Origin: an uncultured Bacteroidales bacterium
GTDB taxonomy: Bacteria > Bacteroidota > Bacteroidia > Bacteroidales > UBA3824
Direction of reading: 5' to 3'
DNA: 36,387 nucleotides
Assembly: GCA_905233995.1 (NCBI GenBank)
Contig: CAJOGF010000007.1
Location: 1-36,387 of the forward strand
Shown: piece after piece, positions 1 through 7,348 of the stretch
Layout: each line of letters starts with the position of its first letter
How positions within the stretch are numbered: position 1 is the stretch's first letter
Translations under genes and position numbers: made by a program
Notes under the pieces: generated by a model
What the model was told of the DNA's origin: nothing
The model's database searches: none
What the model saw: the letters and a program-made list of their open reading frames with translations, nothing else

Positions 1-243
1 GTAAATGCAGAAGAAAACAACCGCCCGAAAGGGTAAGGGTGAGAAAGCGAGGTAAGAGCTCACTACTATCGGCAGTGATGTCGGTGGTGTGTATCGACGG
101 GTTGAAAGGCCAAATATACCGGCATTTTATGGATTGCTCGTCCATGCCGGGGGGTAGGTCGTTAGAGACTGTCAGCAATGACAGCCGTAGATAAATGACA
201 GACACCGTTTTTGCGGGACAGAATCCGGCTTATAGGTCTGCTT
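1..243 (+). ncRNA. rnpB: RNase P RNA, 3' part (5' end outside window)
   Basis: This is the catalytic RNA of ribonuclease P, which removes 5' leaders from pre-tRNAs. Conserved bacterial class A landmarks are visible in the right order: GAGGTAAGAGCTCAC near 49-63, GAAAGGCCAAATA near 104-116, TAGATAAATGACAGAC near 188-203, and the near-invariant 3' block ACAGAATCCGGCTTATAGG at about 218-236. A T-rich tract (242-258) follows and probably ends the transcript. The 5' half lies before base 1. Only 30 bp separate it from ridA, so ridA may be reached by read-through. Confidence 0.93.
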
Positions 244-273
244 TTTTTCTTTTTTTTTATTAAATTTAAAATC

Positions 274-651
274 ATGAAAAAAGCAATCCACACCGACAAA
301 GCACCAAAAGCAATTGGTCCATATTCTCAAGCAATTGAAACCAGAAATATGCTTTTTGTGTCAGGACAAATTCCAATTATTCCACAAACAGGAGAACTTT
401 CGCAAGGCTCAATTTCAGAACAAACAAAACTCGTAATGGACAACATCGGCGAAATTCTCAAAGAAGCAGGTTATAATTACAACAACATCGTAAAAACAAC
501 TTGTCTACTTGCCGATATAAAAGATTTTCAAGAAATGAATAACGTTTACGGTGGATATTTTTCTGAAAATCCTCCCGCAAGAAGCGCGTTTGCAGTAAAA
601 GACCTTCCTAAAGGAGCACAATTAGAAATCGAAGTAATCGCGTCTAAATAA
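274..651 (+). CDS. ridA: RidA family reactive enamine/imine deaminase
   Basis: This is a 125-residue protein of the RidA/YjgF/UK114 family. These cytosolic trimers hydrolyse reactive 2-aminoacrylate and other enamines or imines made by PLP enzymes. The family pattern runs the whole length: N-terminal KAPKAIGPYSQAI, central LFVSGQIP, then the C-terminal PPARSAFAVKDLP with the conserved arginine that binds the substrate carboxylate, and a final LEIEVIA. The frame is open back to 211, but that extension would lie inside the RNase P RNA and its poly-T tail, so the ATG at 274 is chosen. The 3' end overlaps the last 8 bp of the convergent ORF at 644-916. Confidence 0.93.
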   Translation: MKKAIHTDKAPKAIGPYSQAIETRNMLFVSGQIPIIPQTGELSQGSISEQTKLVMDNIGEILKEAGYNYNNIVKTTCLLADIKDFQEMNNVYGGYFSENPPARSAFAVKDLPKGAQLEIEVIASK

Positions 652-916
652 GGATTTTAACGTTCAAGAAAACCTCATCGTCCTCCACCCTATTCAAAGA
701 TAATTTACTGAATTTTTCAATACTAAAAACCGAAGATAACGAATTATAGTAATCTTCGGTTTTTAAAGTTTCAATCTCGATTTTCAAAATATAATAATCC
801 TCGGCAAACTTTTTATAATCAACAATAAAACCGAAGTTCCGCGTAAGAACTTCTATCTTATGCAGAACTTCAGTATTTTTTTGTCGAGAATATATATTCC
901 AAAAATGACGAGTCAT
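644..916 (-). CDS. hypothetical protein downstream of serpin
   Basis: This is a 90-residue ORF of unknown family. It starts 6 bp after the serpin stop codon, which suggests co-transcription. It has no signal peptide or membrane segment and is rich in Lys, Glu, Ile and Phe, with a predicted mixed alpha/beta character (for example the charged stretch KIEIETLKTEDYYNSL). Its last 8 bp overlap the 3' end of ridA on the other strand. It could be a small cytosolic protein or a chance ORF in AT-rich DNA. No function is proposed. Confidence 0.4.
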   Translation of the reverse strand: MTRHFWNIYSRQKNTEVLHKIEVLTRNFGFIVDYKKFAEDYYILKIEIETLKTEDYYNSLSSVFSIEKFSKLSLNRVEDDEVFLNVKILI

Positions 917-922
917 TGCTTT

Positions 923-1165
923 TTAGTCTATTTTTTTAACAACACCTGCGAAAAGAGGCACACCGTTACTATCGCTTAACATGTACACAAAATTGCGGTC
1001 AATAATAAAATCTTCATAAACATCGTGTCTTTCTTCGACATCTGGACCAGCAGCCGATACAAGAAATTCCATTTCAGTTACCGCTGCACCTTCTACTCCT
1101 GAACGACAAACATCAAGTTTAGCAACATGTTTAACTTTTGTACAATAAACAGACTGATTGGTCAA
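923..1165 (-). CDS. serpin C-terminal part with reactive-centre loop
   Basis: This 80-codon frame has a TTG as its only plausible start and no clear independent promoter, so it is better read as the displaced 3' end of the serpin. It contains the hinge SGVEGAAVT, where the small residues at P12-P9 (G-A-A-V) are those expected of an inhibitory serpin. P14 is Val in place of the usual Thr/Ser. The end DRNFVYMLSDSNGVPLFAG matches the serpin signature D-x-P-F...G-x-x-L-F-x-G. The loop is about eight residues longer than in alpha-1-antitrypsin, so P1 cannot be assigned. Confidence 0.6.
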   Translation of the reverse strand: MTNQSVYCTKVKHVAKLDVCRSGVEGAAVTEMEFLVSAAGPDVEERHDVYEDFIIDRNFVYMLSDSNGVPLFAGVVKKID

Positions 1166-1181
1166 ATTGCTAAAATCACAA

Positions 1182-2237
1182 TCAGAATCCCAATTTTTTA
1201 AGAATGTCTATGATGTCATCATCAAATTCTGCTTTAAATTCAGGGAAGAAACAACGTGTGTAATAATCATTTTGCAGATCCGAATATAAATATCTTGTTT
1301 CATCGTTAAGAACATCTGAAGTATAAACATCGTCAACAGAATAACCATCTTTAGGAACATAAAAAGTCAAATTCAAACCACTATTTGAAGAAGTGTAAAA
1401 CTTTTTATATTTGTCTTTATCAATCGCACGTCCGGCGCAATAATCACCTTGAAGAAGTTTAGTTTTTTTCTTAGACTTGTCATAATTAAGAAAATTGTAC
1501 GTTGAAGATGTAAACTCCAAATCTCCTAACTGACTCCAAACTTCCCGCAAATATACAACATTGATAAGCAAAATCATTGCATCATCACTTATTTGCAGAT
1601 TTGGATTCAAGAAACCAAAAGTTTCGTTTTTAATATAAGAAGTAACAAGCGAATTAATGTCGGAGTTAGAAAAATCCATCTTGAAAACATCACTATAAAA
1701 ATTATGCGTCAAAGAGTTAACGCCATCTTTATTAACATCATAACCATCTCTCAACCATAACGAATTTACGCATTTAATCTGATTTTTACGATTATCGTGT
1801 CCGAACAAACGATTTGTAGAATTAACAAGATATTTGATATTTTCAGTTAATTCCTGATAACTAAGGCCTAAAGCGTCAAGAATTTCTTGACGAGTATCAT
1901 TATTAGCACCTTCTGCGGCCATACTCAAAGCCATAAAAACCGACAATGGAGAAATTGCAGTATTTCCGTCTGATTCACAACCTATTGTAGTTGCTAACTT
2001 ACTCGAAAATTTGTCTACTTTGTCCACAAACTTGAAATAATTGTCTGGCCAAGAAACATAATCTGAAAGAGATTTTTTAGCAATCAAAGCGTTAGAAATT
2101 TCCGACGAGTTTTCCACTACGTACTCTTCTGGATTATGTGGATTGTCCACATTTTTTTCATCATCGTTACAAGACACGATTGCGGTAGAAAGCACAACGG
2201 CTGATAAAACCGCGTAGGTAATTTTTGAAATTTTCAT
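1182..2237 (-). CDS. serpin family lipoprotein, N-terminal part
   Basis: This 351-residue ORF holds the serpin core without the reactive loop. Residues 1-23 form a signal peptide ending in a lipobox (AIVSC, Cys23), followed by an acidic/Asn-rich linker, so the mature protein would be lipid-anchored and exported. Serpin hallmarks are NTAISPLSVFMALSMAAEGA (helix B/C region), TRQEILDALG, VNSLWLRDGYDV, a degenerate form of the strand motif at LLINVVYLREVW, and LTFYVPKDGYSVDDV. Bacterial serpins are sporadic. Characterised gut and oral examples inhibit host or community proteases, which is a reasonable but unproven role here. Confidence 0.75.
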   Translation of the reverse strand: MKISKITYAVLSAVVLSTAIVSCNDDEKNVDNPHNPEEYVVENSSEISNALIAKKSLSDYVSWPDNYFKFVDKVDKFSSKLATTIGCESDGNTAISPLSVFMALSMAAEGANNDTRQEILDALGLSYQELTENIKYLVNSTNRLFGHDNRKNQIKCVNSLWLRDGYDVNKDGVNSLTHNFYSDVFKMDFSNSDINSLVTSYIKNETFGFLNPNLQISDDAMILLINVVYLREVWSQLGDLEFTSSTYNFLNYDKSKKKTKLLQGDYCAGRAIDKDKYKKFYTSSNSGLNLTFYVPKDGYSVDDVYTSDVLNDETRYLYSDLQNDYYTRCFFPEFKAEFDDDIIDILKKLGF

Positions 2238-2348
2238 GTTATTGTAGAATTAAAAAAAAAATTAAATATTTGTCAATTAATTTGCTTTGCTTCAAACGCA
2301 AATTTCTAAAAGATTTTTCATAAATACAAACTTTTTTTAGAATTTTTC

Positions 2349-2385
2349 AAAAAAAAAAACGGGACACCAAAAATTTTGATGTCCC
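2349..2385 (-). terminator. intrinsic terminator downstream of pgi
   Basis: The 8-bp inverted repeat 2361-2368 / 2378-2385 (GGGACATC...GGTGTCCC on the minus strand, with one G-T pair) has a 9-nt A/T loop. On the minus strand it is followed by an unbroken T tract (2359-2349). It closes the pgi transcript ahead of the serpin. Confidence 0.85.
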
Positions 2386-2413
2386 TTGAAACGAACAATA
2401 AATAACGAGAAAT

Positions 2414-3763
2414 TTATTTTGCTAATCTTTCACGAATTGCTTTTGAAGCCTCTTCATAACCGGGTTTGTCAAGAAGCGCAAACATATTTTTCTTGTAGGC
2501 TTCAACACCAGGCTGATTGAACGGATTAACACCAAGAATGTAACCACTAATTCCGCACGCTTTCTCAAAGAAATAAATCAATTGTCCAAGATAATATTCG
2601 TTAAGTTTAGGAATTTCAATTCTTATTTGAGGTACGCCGCCGTCCAAATGAGCGAGTTTTGTACCAAGTTCTGCCTGTTTGTTAACAAAATCAACACGCT
2701 TTCCTGCCAAGAAATTTAGTTGGTCAAGATTTTGAGCATCAGAAGGAATCTCAACTTTTTTGTCAGGTTCAGCAACCGAAATCACTGTCTCGTACATCAA
2801 ACGAACACCTTCTTGAATGTATTGTCCCATGGAATGAAGGTCTGAAGTAAAATCAACTGAAGCAGGGAAAATACCTTTGCCATCTTTACCTTCTGATTCG
2901 CCATAAAGTTGTTTCCACCATTCTGAAAAATAATGAAGTTTAGGATGGAAGTTAACAAGAATTTCAGTTGAAAAGTTCTTTTTGTAAAGAAGGTTTCTAA
3001 CAACAGCGTAATGAGCCGCTGTGTTTTCGTCAAAACTTTTACCCTTCTGAGTGAAGTCCTCAACCGAAAAAGCACCTTGCAACAACTGACGAATGTCAAA
3101 ACCAGCAACTGCAATCGGGAAAAGTCCAACTGGAGTCAAAACAGAGAACCTACCTCCTACCGTGTCGCCAATTACAAAAGTTTTGTAACCCTCTGAATTT
3201 GCAAGAGTTCTGAGCGCACCACGTGATTTATCTGTAATTGCAACGATTCTTTCAGAAGCCTCTTTCTTGCCGTATTTTTCTTCGATTTTGGCTTTCAGAA
3301 GTCTGAACGCAATTGCAGGCTCTGTCGTTGTTCCCGATTTTGAAATCACACAAAGAGCATACGACTTGTCAGAGATAGCCTCCATAAGTTCGCTAATATA
3401 ATCCTCTCCTATGTTTTGACCAGCAAACAAAACAATCGGATTACCTTTTTTAACGTTCATTTGTGCAAACGAATTGCTAAGAGCCTCAATCACTGCTTTG
3501 GCACCAAGATAACTTCCTCCGATACCAATAACAACAAGAACTTCAATTTTTTCTCTTAGTTCAGCTGCTTTCTTTTCGATTTCAGAAAGTTCTTGTTCGC
3601 TAATAATGTTTTTAACATCAACCCAGCCCAAGAAATCATTACCGGGGAGTGTCTTGTCGTAAAGAGCAGCATTGCTTTCCAACGCTTTGCCTTGCAAGGC
3701 TTTGTAATCGTCTTTTGAAACAAACTCCAATGCTTTGGAGATGTCAAGTGTTAAATTTTTCAT
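2414..3763 (-). CDS. pgi: glucose-6-phosphate isomerase
   Basis: This 449-residue cytosolic enzyme interconverts glucose 6-phosphate and fructose 6-phosphate in glycolysis and gluconeogenesis. Both family signatures are present: [13 protein letters not shown] and the C-terminal [18 protein letters not shown]. The phosphate-binding SKSGTTTEP and the [10 protein letters not shown] segment are also seen. The length matches the short bacterial (about 450 aa) form. The frame is open for another 44 codons upstream, but that stretch runs through the promoter and poly-T DNA and shows no homology. The start is therefore the ATG giving [15 protein letters not shown]. It is transcribed alone, with its own -7 element at 3799-3806 and terminator at 2349-2385. 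Confidence 0.95.
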   Translation of the reverse strand: MKNLTLDISKALEFVSKDDYKALQGKALESNAALYDKTLPGNDFLGWVDVKNIISEQELSEIEKKAAELREKIEVLVVIGIGGSYLGAKAVIEALSNSFAQMNVKKGNPIVLFAGQNIGEDYISELMEAISDKSYALCVISKSGTTTEPAIAFRLLKAKIEEKYGKKEASERIVAITDKSRGALRTLANSEGYKTFVIGDTVGGRFSVLTPVGLFPIAVAGFDIRQLLQGAFSVEDFTQKGKSFDENTAAHYAVVRNLLYKKNFSTEILVNFHPKLHYFSEWWKQLYGESEGKDGKGIFPASVDFTSDLHSMGQYIQEGVRLMYETVISVAEPDKKVEIPSDAQNLDQLNFLAGKRVDFVNKQAELGTKLAHLDGGVPQIRIEIPKLNEYYLGQLIYFFEKACGISGYILGVNPFNQPGVEAYKKNMFALLDKPGYEEASKAIRERLAK

Positions 3764-3798
3764 CTTAATAGTAATTAATTCTTTTTTATTATCACCGC

Positions 3799-3806
3799 CA
3801 AATTTA
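3799..3806 (-). promoter_or_regulatory. -7 promoter element of pgi
   Basis: TAAATTTG on the minus strand fits the Bacteroidota TAnnTTTG -7 element. It lies 36 bp upstream of the pgi ATG. A TTTG at 3822-3825 is only 15 bp away, closer than the usual 19-21, so the -33 box is uncertain. Confidence 0.5.
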
Positions 3807-3901
3807 TATATTTTTTTATGACAAAGAAAATTTTTTTTACGTTTTTTTTCCAAAAATTCAACAAAAAGAAATACAACAACTTTTTTTTTTGACAATCAAG
3901 C

Positions 3902-4001
3902 ATAGATAAATCACGGCGATTTCTTTTAACAACGAATTAAACGAATAAGACATTTTAATTCGTTGTTCAAAAGTTTAAATGAAATTGCCGTATAGATAAA
4001 T
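3902..4001. repeat. 80-bp palindromic element bounded by 10-bp direct repeats (MITE-like)
   Basis: The direct repeats ATAGATAAAT at 3902-3911 and 3992-4001 are identical and abut an 80-bp segment (3912-3991). Its ends are inverted repeats: ACGGCGATTTC at 3913-3923 pairs with GAAATTGCCGT at 3981-3991 (10 Watson-Crick pairs and one G-T). Inside is a perfect 14-bp inverted repeat, AACAACGAATTAAA (3928-3941) and its complement (3954-3967), around a 12-nt centre. The order repeat, terminal inverted repeat, core, terminal inverted repeat, repeat is that of a miniature transposable element with a target-site duplication. It lies upstream of both the pgi and nudC -7 elements, so it should not be in either transcript. 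The rest of the 3764-4075 gap is AT-rich DNA with the two promoters. An alternative reading is a regulator-binding or extrusion site. Confidence 0.55.
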
Positions 4002-4044
4002 GAAATCAATATTTTTTTCTTATTTTTTTTAAAACTATTTTTTG

Positions 4045-4052
4045 TATTTTTG
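4045..4052 (+). promoter_or_regulatory. -7 promoter element of nudC-xerD
   Basis: TATTTTTG matches TAnnTTTG, 23 bp before the nudC ATG. No clear TTTG is visible at -33; the region upstream is poly-T. Confidence 0.5.
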
Positions 4053-4075
4053 TCAAGAAATAAAACATAAAAAAA

Positions 4076-4801
4076 ATGAAAAAATATTGGTTTATTTTCA
4101 ATAAGAAAAACGAAATTTTATTACAAAACAAAAAAATTCCATACAGCGAATTTTCTCCAATAGAATGTGAAAAAGAAAATCACTGTTTTGAATTTTTGGA
4201 AAATTGCTTTTGTTTTTTATCTTCAAAAGAAAAAAATTTGAGTGAAGACTTTGAATTTTTAGGGCTAAGAAGTTCGTTTGAGAGTCTTGATAAAGACACA
4301 TACAGAAAAGCAGCAAAAGCCTCAGAACTTGTATATTTTGATTCTACAAACCGCTTTTGCAGCGTTTGTGGACAAAAACTTGAATTTTCAACCGTCATAA
4401 GCAAAAAATGTCCAAACTGTTCCAATGAAATTTGGCCAAGAATCAATCCCGCTGTTATCGTACTGATTTACAAAGGCAAAGATGATATTTTATTATCAAA
4501 AGGTTATGGATTTAGAGGCACATTTTACGGACTAACGGCTGGTTTTTTGGAGTCAGGCGAAAGTCTTGAAGAATGTATAGAAAGAGAAGTTATGGAAGAA
4601 ACAGGTCTAAAAGTAAAAAACATAAAATATTTTGCTTCACAACCTTGGCCATATCCTAATCAAGAAATGATTGGCTTTTTTGCAGAATACGAAAGCGGTG
4701 AAATCAAAATTCAACAAGAAGAACTTTCGGATTGCAAATGGTTTTCAAGACACAATCTACCAAAGATTCCTCAAAAAATATCAATGGCGAGAATAAAATA
4801 G
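4076..4801 (+). CDS. nudC: NudC family NAD(+)/NADH pyrophosphatase
   Basis: This 241-residue Nudix hydrolase cleaves NAD(H) to NMN(H) and AMP, and the family can remove NAD caps from RNA. A poorly conserved N-terminal domain (1-90) is followed by a zinc ribbon with Cys95, Cys98, Cys112 and Cys115. The Nudix domain has a complete box at 156-178 (G, E162, R170-E171, E174-E175, G177). The family-specific SQPWPYPNQEM follows the Nudix box and distinguishes NudC from other Nudix proteins. All metal-binding glutamates are present. It ends 24 bp before xerD on the same strand, so the two are probably co-transcribed. Confidence 0.9.
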   Translation: MKKYWFIFNKKNEILLQNKKIPYSEFSPIECEKENHCFEFLENCFCFLSSKEKNLSEDFEFLGLRSSFESLDKDTYRKAAKASELVYFDSTNRFCSVCGQKLEFSTVISKKCPNCSNEIWPRINPAVIVLIYKGKDDILLSKGYGFRGTFYGLTAGFLESGESLEECIEREVMEETGLKVKNIKYFASQPWPYPNQEMIGFFAEYESGEIKIQQEELSDCKWFSRHNLPKIPQKISMARIK

Positions 4802-4825
4802 AGAAAAATTCTGAAAACTAAAAAT

Positions 4826-5761
4826 ATGACAGAACACAATCGTATCTGCGTAGAGATTTTTTTGGAACATTTAGCCTTAGAACGCTCAATGTCGTCCAAC
4901 ACGATAGACGCATATCAAAACGACATTGAAAAACTTGCTTTCTATAGCGAAAACTTTCTGACAAACAAGCAATTAGAAAATCTCACTTACGACGACCTTA
5001 CTGAATTTTTACAATGGATTACCGCCCTTGAATTATCAGTGAGAACGCAAGCAAGAATACTAAGCGCAATAAAACATTTTTACAATCTTCTTTTATCTGA
5101 CGGCAAAATAATTGTAAGTCCAGCAGAACTTTTGTCAGTCCCAAAAATCGGAGTTTATATTCCAACAGTTTTGTCAGTAGAAGAAATAGACGAGATTGAA
5201 CACGCAATAGATTTAAGCCGTCCTGACGGTGAAAGAAACCGCGCTATCATAGAAACACTTTTCAGTTGCGGATTAAGAGTATCAGAACTTGTAAATTTGA
5301 AACTTCAAGACATAAATTTTGAAATAGGTTTTGTAAAAATTTTCGGCAAAGGAAACAAAATGCGAATTGTCCCGATAAGTCCGCCCGCAATGAAATACAT
5401 AAAATTTTACATCGAACAAATGCGTTGTCATTTAATAATCAACAATTTAAACAAAGACTATTTGTTTCTTAACAAAAATGGAGGAAAACTTTCACGAGTG
5501 ATGGTTTTCAAAATTGTAAAACAACTTTGCGACAAAGCCGGAATCAACAAACCCGTAAGTCCACATACTTTTAGACATTCGTTTGCCACTCACCTTGTTA
5601 AAGGCGGCGCAAACTTAAGAGCCGTACAAGAAATGTTAGGACACGAATCAATTCAGACAACCGAAATTTATACACACCTTGACAACGAATACCTGCGTGA
5701 AACAATCATGACTTGTCATCCAAGAAACAATCAAAATCTTCTCTTAGAAAACAAAAAATAA
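4826..5761 (+). CDS. xerD: tyrosine recombinase XerD-like
   Basis: This is a 311-residue site-specific tyrosine recombinase. The XerC/XerD pair resolves chromosome dimers at dif. The N-terminal SAM-like core-binding domain covers about 5-95. The catalytic domain carries Arg151 (SCGLRVSELVNL), Lys175 (GKGNKMRIVP), His247 and Arg250 (HTFRHSFATHL), His273 (MLGHESIQTT) and the nucleophile Tyr282 (IYTH). All catalytic residues are present and the length is standard. The absence of integrase-type arm domains, phage genes or att-like repeats nearby favours a housekeeping recombinase. XerC and XerD are hard to separate by eye; XerD is preferred from the overall pattern. Confidence 0.87.
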   Translation: MTEHNRICVEIFLEHLALERSMSSNTIDAYQNDIEKLAFYSENFLTNKQLENLTYDDLTEFLQWITALELSVRTQARILSAIKHFYNLLLSDGKIIVSPAELLSVPKIGVYIPTVLSVEEIDEIEHAIDLSRPDGERNRAIIETLFSCGLRVSELVNLKLQDINFEIGFVKIFGKGNKMRIVPISPPAMKYIKFYIEQMRCHLIINNLNKDYLFLNKNGGKLSRVMVFKIVKQLCDKAGINKPVSPHTFRHSFATHLVKGGANLRAVQEMLGHESIQTTEIYTHLDNEYLRETIMTCHPRNNQNLLLENKK

Positions 5762-5792
5762 AAGGAGATTATCCCAAAAAAGGATAACCTCC
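5746..5792 (-). terminator. intrinsic terminator downstream of rsmD
   Basis: The inverted repeat 5764-5774 / 5782-5792 (GGAGGTTATCC with GGATAATCTCC on the minus strand, one mismatch) has a 7-nt loop. It is followed on the minus strand by a T-rich tract complementary to 5746-5763. On the plus strand the run after the stem is weaker, so it may only partly stop xerD transcription. Confidence 0.7.
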
Positions 5793-5827
5793 GATCTTAT
5801 TTCAATTTTTAAATCTATAAAAAAAAT

Positions 5828-6370
5828 TCATGCTTTTGAAAAAAACGAAAAATTTACTTTTCCGTAATGTCTTTGATCCTTAATGTAAGTCAAATCAGTA
5901 AAACGGGTTTTGACAGAATGTTCCACAATTAATAAAGTATCTTGTTTGAAACCCGAATTATTTAAAATCATTTCAGGAATTTTATCAACACCCGGCATAT
6001 CGTATGGCGGGTCAGCAAAAATCAAATCAAAATTCAGCGGAGTGTTTTCAATAAATTTCAAAGCGTCAACATTGATAATTCTCGCCGGAGAATTGTTTGG
6101 AAACATACCATTGAACGTTTTTTTTATAAAATCACAATACTTTCTATTAATATCAACACAAGTGATATTTCGACAACCTCTTGAAGCCATTTCGTAACTT
6201 ATAGAACCCGTACCTGAAAAAAGATCAAGAAAATTAATTGTCGAAAAATTAACAACATTACTCAAAATATTGAACAAAGATTCTTTTGCCATATCCGTTG
6301 TTGGACGGTCTTGAAAATAAGAAGGCAAAAGTATCTGTTTGCTCCTAAAAAGTCCCGTTATAATACGCAT
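5828..6370 (-). CDS. rsmD: 16S rRNA (guanine(966)-N(2))-methyltransferase RsmD
   Basis: This 180-residue class I SAM-dependent methyltransferase methylates G966 (E. coli numbering) in helix 31 of 16S rRNA. It begins with the typical MRIITGLFRSKQILLP and the conserved RPTTDMAKESLFNIL. Motif I follows in LDLFSGTGSISYEMASRG, with the acidic ribose-binding residue in CVDINRKY. The catalytic motif is FADPPYD, the D-P-P-Y form of N-P-P-Y used by N2-guanine methylases. The ATG overlaps the upstream DUF3822 gene by 13 bp, an arrangement common in Bacteroidota, so the two are translationally linked. Confidence 0.92.
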   Translation of the reverse strand: MRIITGLFRSKQILLPSYFQDRPTTDMAKESLFNILSNVVNFSTINFLDLFSGTGSISYEMASRGCRNITCVDINRKYCDFIKKTFNGMFPNNSPARIINVDALKFIENTPLNFDLIFADPPYDMPGVDKIPEMILNNSGFKQDTLLIVEHSVKTRFTDLTYIKDQRHYGKVNFSFFSKA

Positions 6371-7197
6371 GGTAAAGTCATCATATTAAAAAATGTATGC
6401 TCTGGCAAACTCTCTTCAAAAGGATATTTCAAATCTTTGCTGAGACTTACAAAACTTACATTCGGTAAATATTGATACAAAAGTTTGAAAACATCAGACT
6501 CTTTGTCGTAATAACCAGAAAGCCTTACCGCTGTATCTTTTTTGAGGTTTAATTTTGAAATAACTGACGATACACAATAAAGAACATCTGTTGCTGTTTT
6601 GTAAGCAAAAGTATTATACAACAGAACTTTACCTTTTTCGGTAACAGCAATATCCATAAAATCGTAATAGAAATTTACTGAAACAGTTGTCTCTTCGCCA
6701 CCATTACGAATAAGATTTTCAATAAACGGAGTCGCCTCGTGATAAAAATTGATTTCTGGAAATGTATTTACCATCAAAGTTGTTATGTAAGAAGGAATTA
6801 CAAAAACATTACAAGCCGAAATTGATTTTAGTTTATTGAATTGAATCTCCTCCTTGTCGTTAACCTCAAAATTAGCGTTTGAAAGTTCTTTCAACCTTGT
6901 CTTATCAAAAATCTGATTAGGAACCAAAAGCGATTTTCTTGTAACGAAAATCATATCAACCGATTTATAACTTTTGCCCATACAAGCATCTGAAGTAATG
7001 TTTTGTTTGATTCTGTCATAAAGATTCTCGTCCGTTAATTCCATACCGTAACCAGCATGTTTTACAGCAACATACTCTTTTGAATATGTATCAAGAATAC
7101 AATACGTAAATCCCCACTGACTAATTTGTATAGATAAGTTATAAGTACTTGTCTTATTGATGTTAAAGGTTTGTGTTTTTTCCGAAATATTTTTCAT
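6358..7197 (-). CDS. DUF3822 family protein
   Basis: This 279-residue protein has no signal peptide or membrane span. It is assigned to DUF3822 from its position directly upstream of, and overlapping, rsmD, its length, and the opening pattern YNLSIQISQWGFTYCILD. That pattern is typical of this Bacteroidota-specific family. Two alternating beta/alpha halves are suggested (VDMIFVTRKSLLVP; VNFYYDFMDIAVTEKGKVL), which resembles the duplicated layout of ribonuclease H-like/actin-like folds. That fold statement is inference. The biochemical role is unknown. A link to 16S rRNA modification is suggested only by context. Confidence 0.75.
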   Translation of the reverse strand: MKNISEKTQTFNINKTSTYNLSIQISQWGFTYCILDTYSKEYVAVKHAGYGMELTDENLYDRIKQNITSDACMGKSYKSVDMIFVTRKSLLVPNQIFDKTRLKELSNANFEVNDKEEIQFNKLKSISACNVFVIPSYITTLMVNTFPEINFYHEATPFIENLIRNGGEETTVSVNFYYDFMDIAVTEKGKVLLYNTFAYKTATDVLYCVSSVISKLNLKKDTAVRLSGYYDKESDVFKLLYQYLPNVSFVSLSKDLKYPFEESLPEHTFFNMMTLPCVL

Positions 7198-7301
7198 TGT
7201 AGTTGATTTTTATCAAATAAATTCACCGCTAAATTAAATAAAAAAAAGAAAATATGAAAGTTTTTTTCATATTTTCTCTAATTTTTTTATAAATAAAATG
7301 C

Positions 7302-7330
7302 AAAAAAAAAGCCGCTTAAGAAAAGCGGCT
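7302..7330 (-). terminator. intrinsic terminator downstream of the 7349-7987 gene
   Basis: The perfect 8-bp inverted repeat AGCCGCTT (7310-7317) / AAGCGGCT (7323-7330) has a 5-nt loop. It is followed on the minus strand by a T tract (7310-7302). Confidence 0.88.
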
Positions 7331-7348
7331 AATTATTTTTAGTAACAA

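Larger units (their letters stand above)
923..2237 (-). pseudogene. serpin lipoprotein gene, split by a 1-base frameshift
   Basis: The two reading frames 1182-2237 and 923-1183 together encode one complete serpin (serine/cysteine protease inhibitor family I4). The first frame stops at TGA (1182-1184) right after the motif LKKLGF. Dropping the single base at 1184 lets the reading continue as DCDFSNLTNQSV and on through the reactive-centre loop, giving about 437 residues, a normal serpin length plus lipoprotein leader. In-frame stops (TGA, TGA, TAG) lie within a few codons, so stop read-through would not help. The break separates the serpin core from its inhibitory loop, so the gene as read should be inactive. 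A sequencing or assembly error cannot be excluded from this sequence alone. Confidence 0.8.

Noticed and set aside
188..199. TAGATAAATGA in RNase P RNA resembling the direct repeat at 3992-4003
   Set aside because: This is the conserved RNase P motif (TAGATGAATGA-like); the match is short and explained by base composition and RNA conservation.
211..273. Upstream in-frame extension of ridA
   Set aside because: It would translate the conserved 3' end of RNase P RNA and a poly-T tract, and the extra residues (poly-Phe) are unlike any RidA N-terminus.
1182..1184. Serpin stop TGA as a recoded selenocysteine or read-through codon
   Set aside because: The same frame meets TGA and TAG again within four codons, and the serpin C-terminus lies in another frame.
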